DNA from: Cellulomonas avistercoris
GTDB lineage: Bacteria; Actinomycetota; Actinomycetes; Actinomycetales; Cellulomonadaceae
Direction: 5' to 3'
Assembly: GCF_014836445.1 (NCBI RefSeq)
Contig: NZ_JACSQV010000005.1
Location: forward strand, 68,796-132,795
Length of the DNA stretch: 64,000 nucleotides
The translations under genes and the position numbers were made by a program. Shown one piece after another: positions 63,941 to 64,000 of this stretch (its first letter is position 1; each line of letters starts with the position of its first letter). The notes beneath the pieces are model-generated. The model had not been told where the DNA came from and did no database searches. It saw only the letters and a program-made list of their open reading frames with translations.

Positions 63941-64000
<60 letters not shown>

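Overview
The window is very GC-rich (about 74 % by eye), densely packed, and uses many GTG starts. Gene content and order point to a high-GC actinobacterium close to Cellulomonas: rne-rplU-rpmA-obgE-proB-proA-nadD-rsfS, lepA-hemW-hrcA-dnaJ-rsmE, comEA-comEC-holA facing rpsT, and a secreted GH11 xylanase with a CBM2b-type xylan-binding module. No insertion sequence, prophage, integrase or CRISPR array was seen; this is ordinary chromosomal backbone with a few accessory genes.

Layout. 1-339 holds the start of cytochrome bd oxidase cydA, reading leftward. 806-12622 is a block of RNA processing, ribosome biogenesis, proline synthesis and NAD synthesis genes. A tRNA-Ala(GGC) with a strong terminator follows. 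12911-15264 carries a small dimeric-barrel protein, the xylanase, and a MarR regulator with a small partner. 15398-27339 holds PEP carboxylase, a Ycf46-like AAA ATPase, a Nudix hydrolase, a VOC protein, a SigG-type sigma factor, a DEAD-box helicase, a membrane alpha/beta hydrolase, a CYTH protein and a Xi-class GST. 27515-34553 encodes envelope proteins (a lipoprotein, a membrane metallophosphoesterase, a lectin-M15 peptidase fusion) plus an LLM oxidoreductase and a DtxR-type regulator. 34557-45075 holds a HerA-like ATPase, leuS, a DegV protein, comEA-comEC and holA. 45110-48373 is the most unusual part: two EAL-domain proteins (one lacking key catalytic residues), a 42-residue secreted peptide, and an HTH-TPR regulator. 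48480-54546 holds rpsT, a MazF-like protein, the ATP-grasp/alpha-E/transglutaminase operon, a methyltransferase and a DinB-fold protein. 54707-63922 holds lepA, hemW, two DUF4870 proteins, a membrane protein, a DUF3097 protein and the hrcA-dnaJ-rsmE heat-shock operon with a CIRCE operator. The last 60 bases are almost pure G and look like a sequencing or assembly artefact.

Regulation that can be read directly: a TANNNT box lies six to eight bases before an ATG/GTG with no ribosome-binding site at more than a dozen genes, the classic layout of leaderless actinobacterial transcripts. Other genes (obgE, rsfS, the 51-residue protein at 9409, the peptide at 46755, hrcA) have strong Shine-Dalgarno sequences. 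Several operons are translationally coupled through GTGA or ATGA overlaps. One gene (DegV, 39352) appears to start at CTG inside such an overlap.

The best candidate for something new is the peptide/HTH-TPR pair at 46755-48373. A Sec-type mini-protein with a 16-residue predicted mature tail containing a Cys-Cys pair lies just upstream of, and on the same strand as, an HTH-TPR regulator whose architecture resembles the RRNPP peptide-sensing receptors known mainly from Firmicutes. That functional link is an inference from architecture and neighbourhood only.
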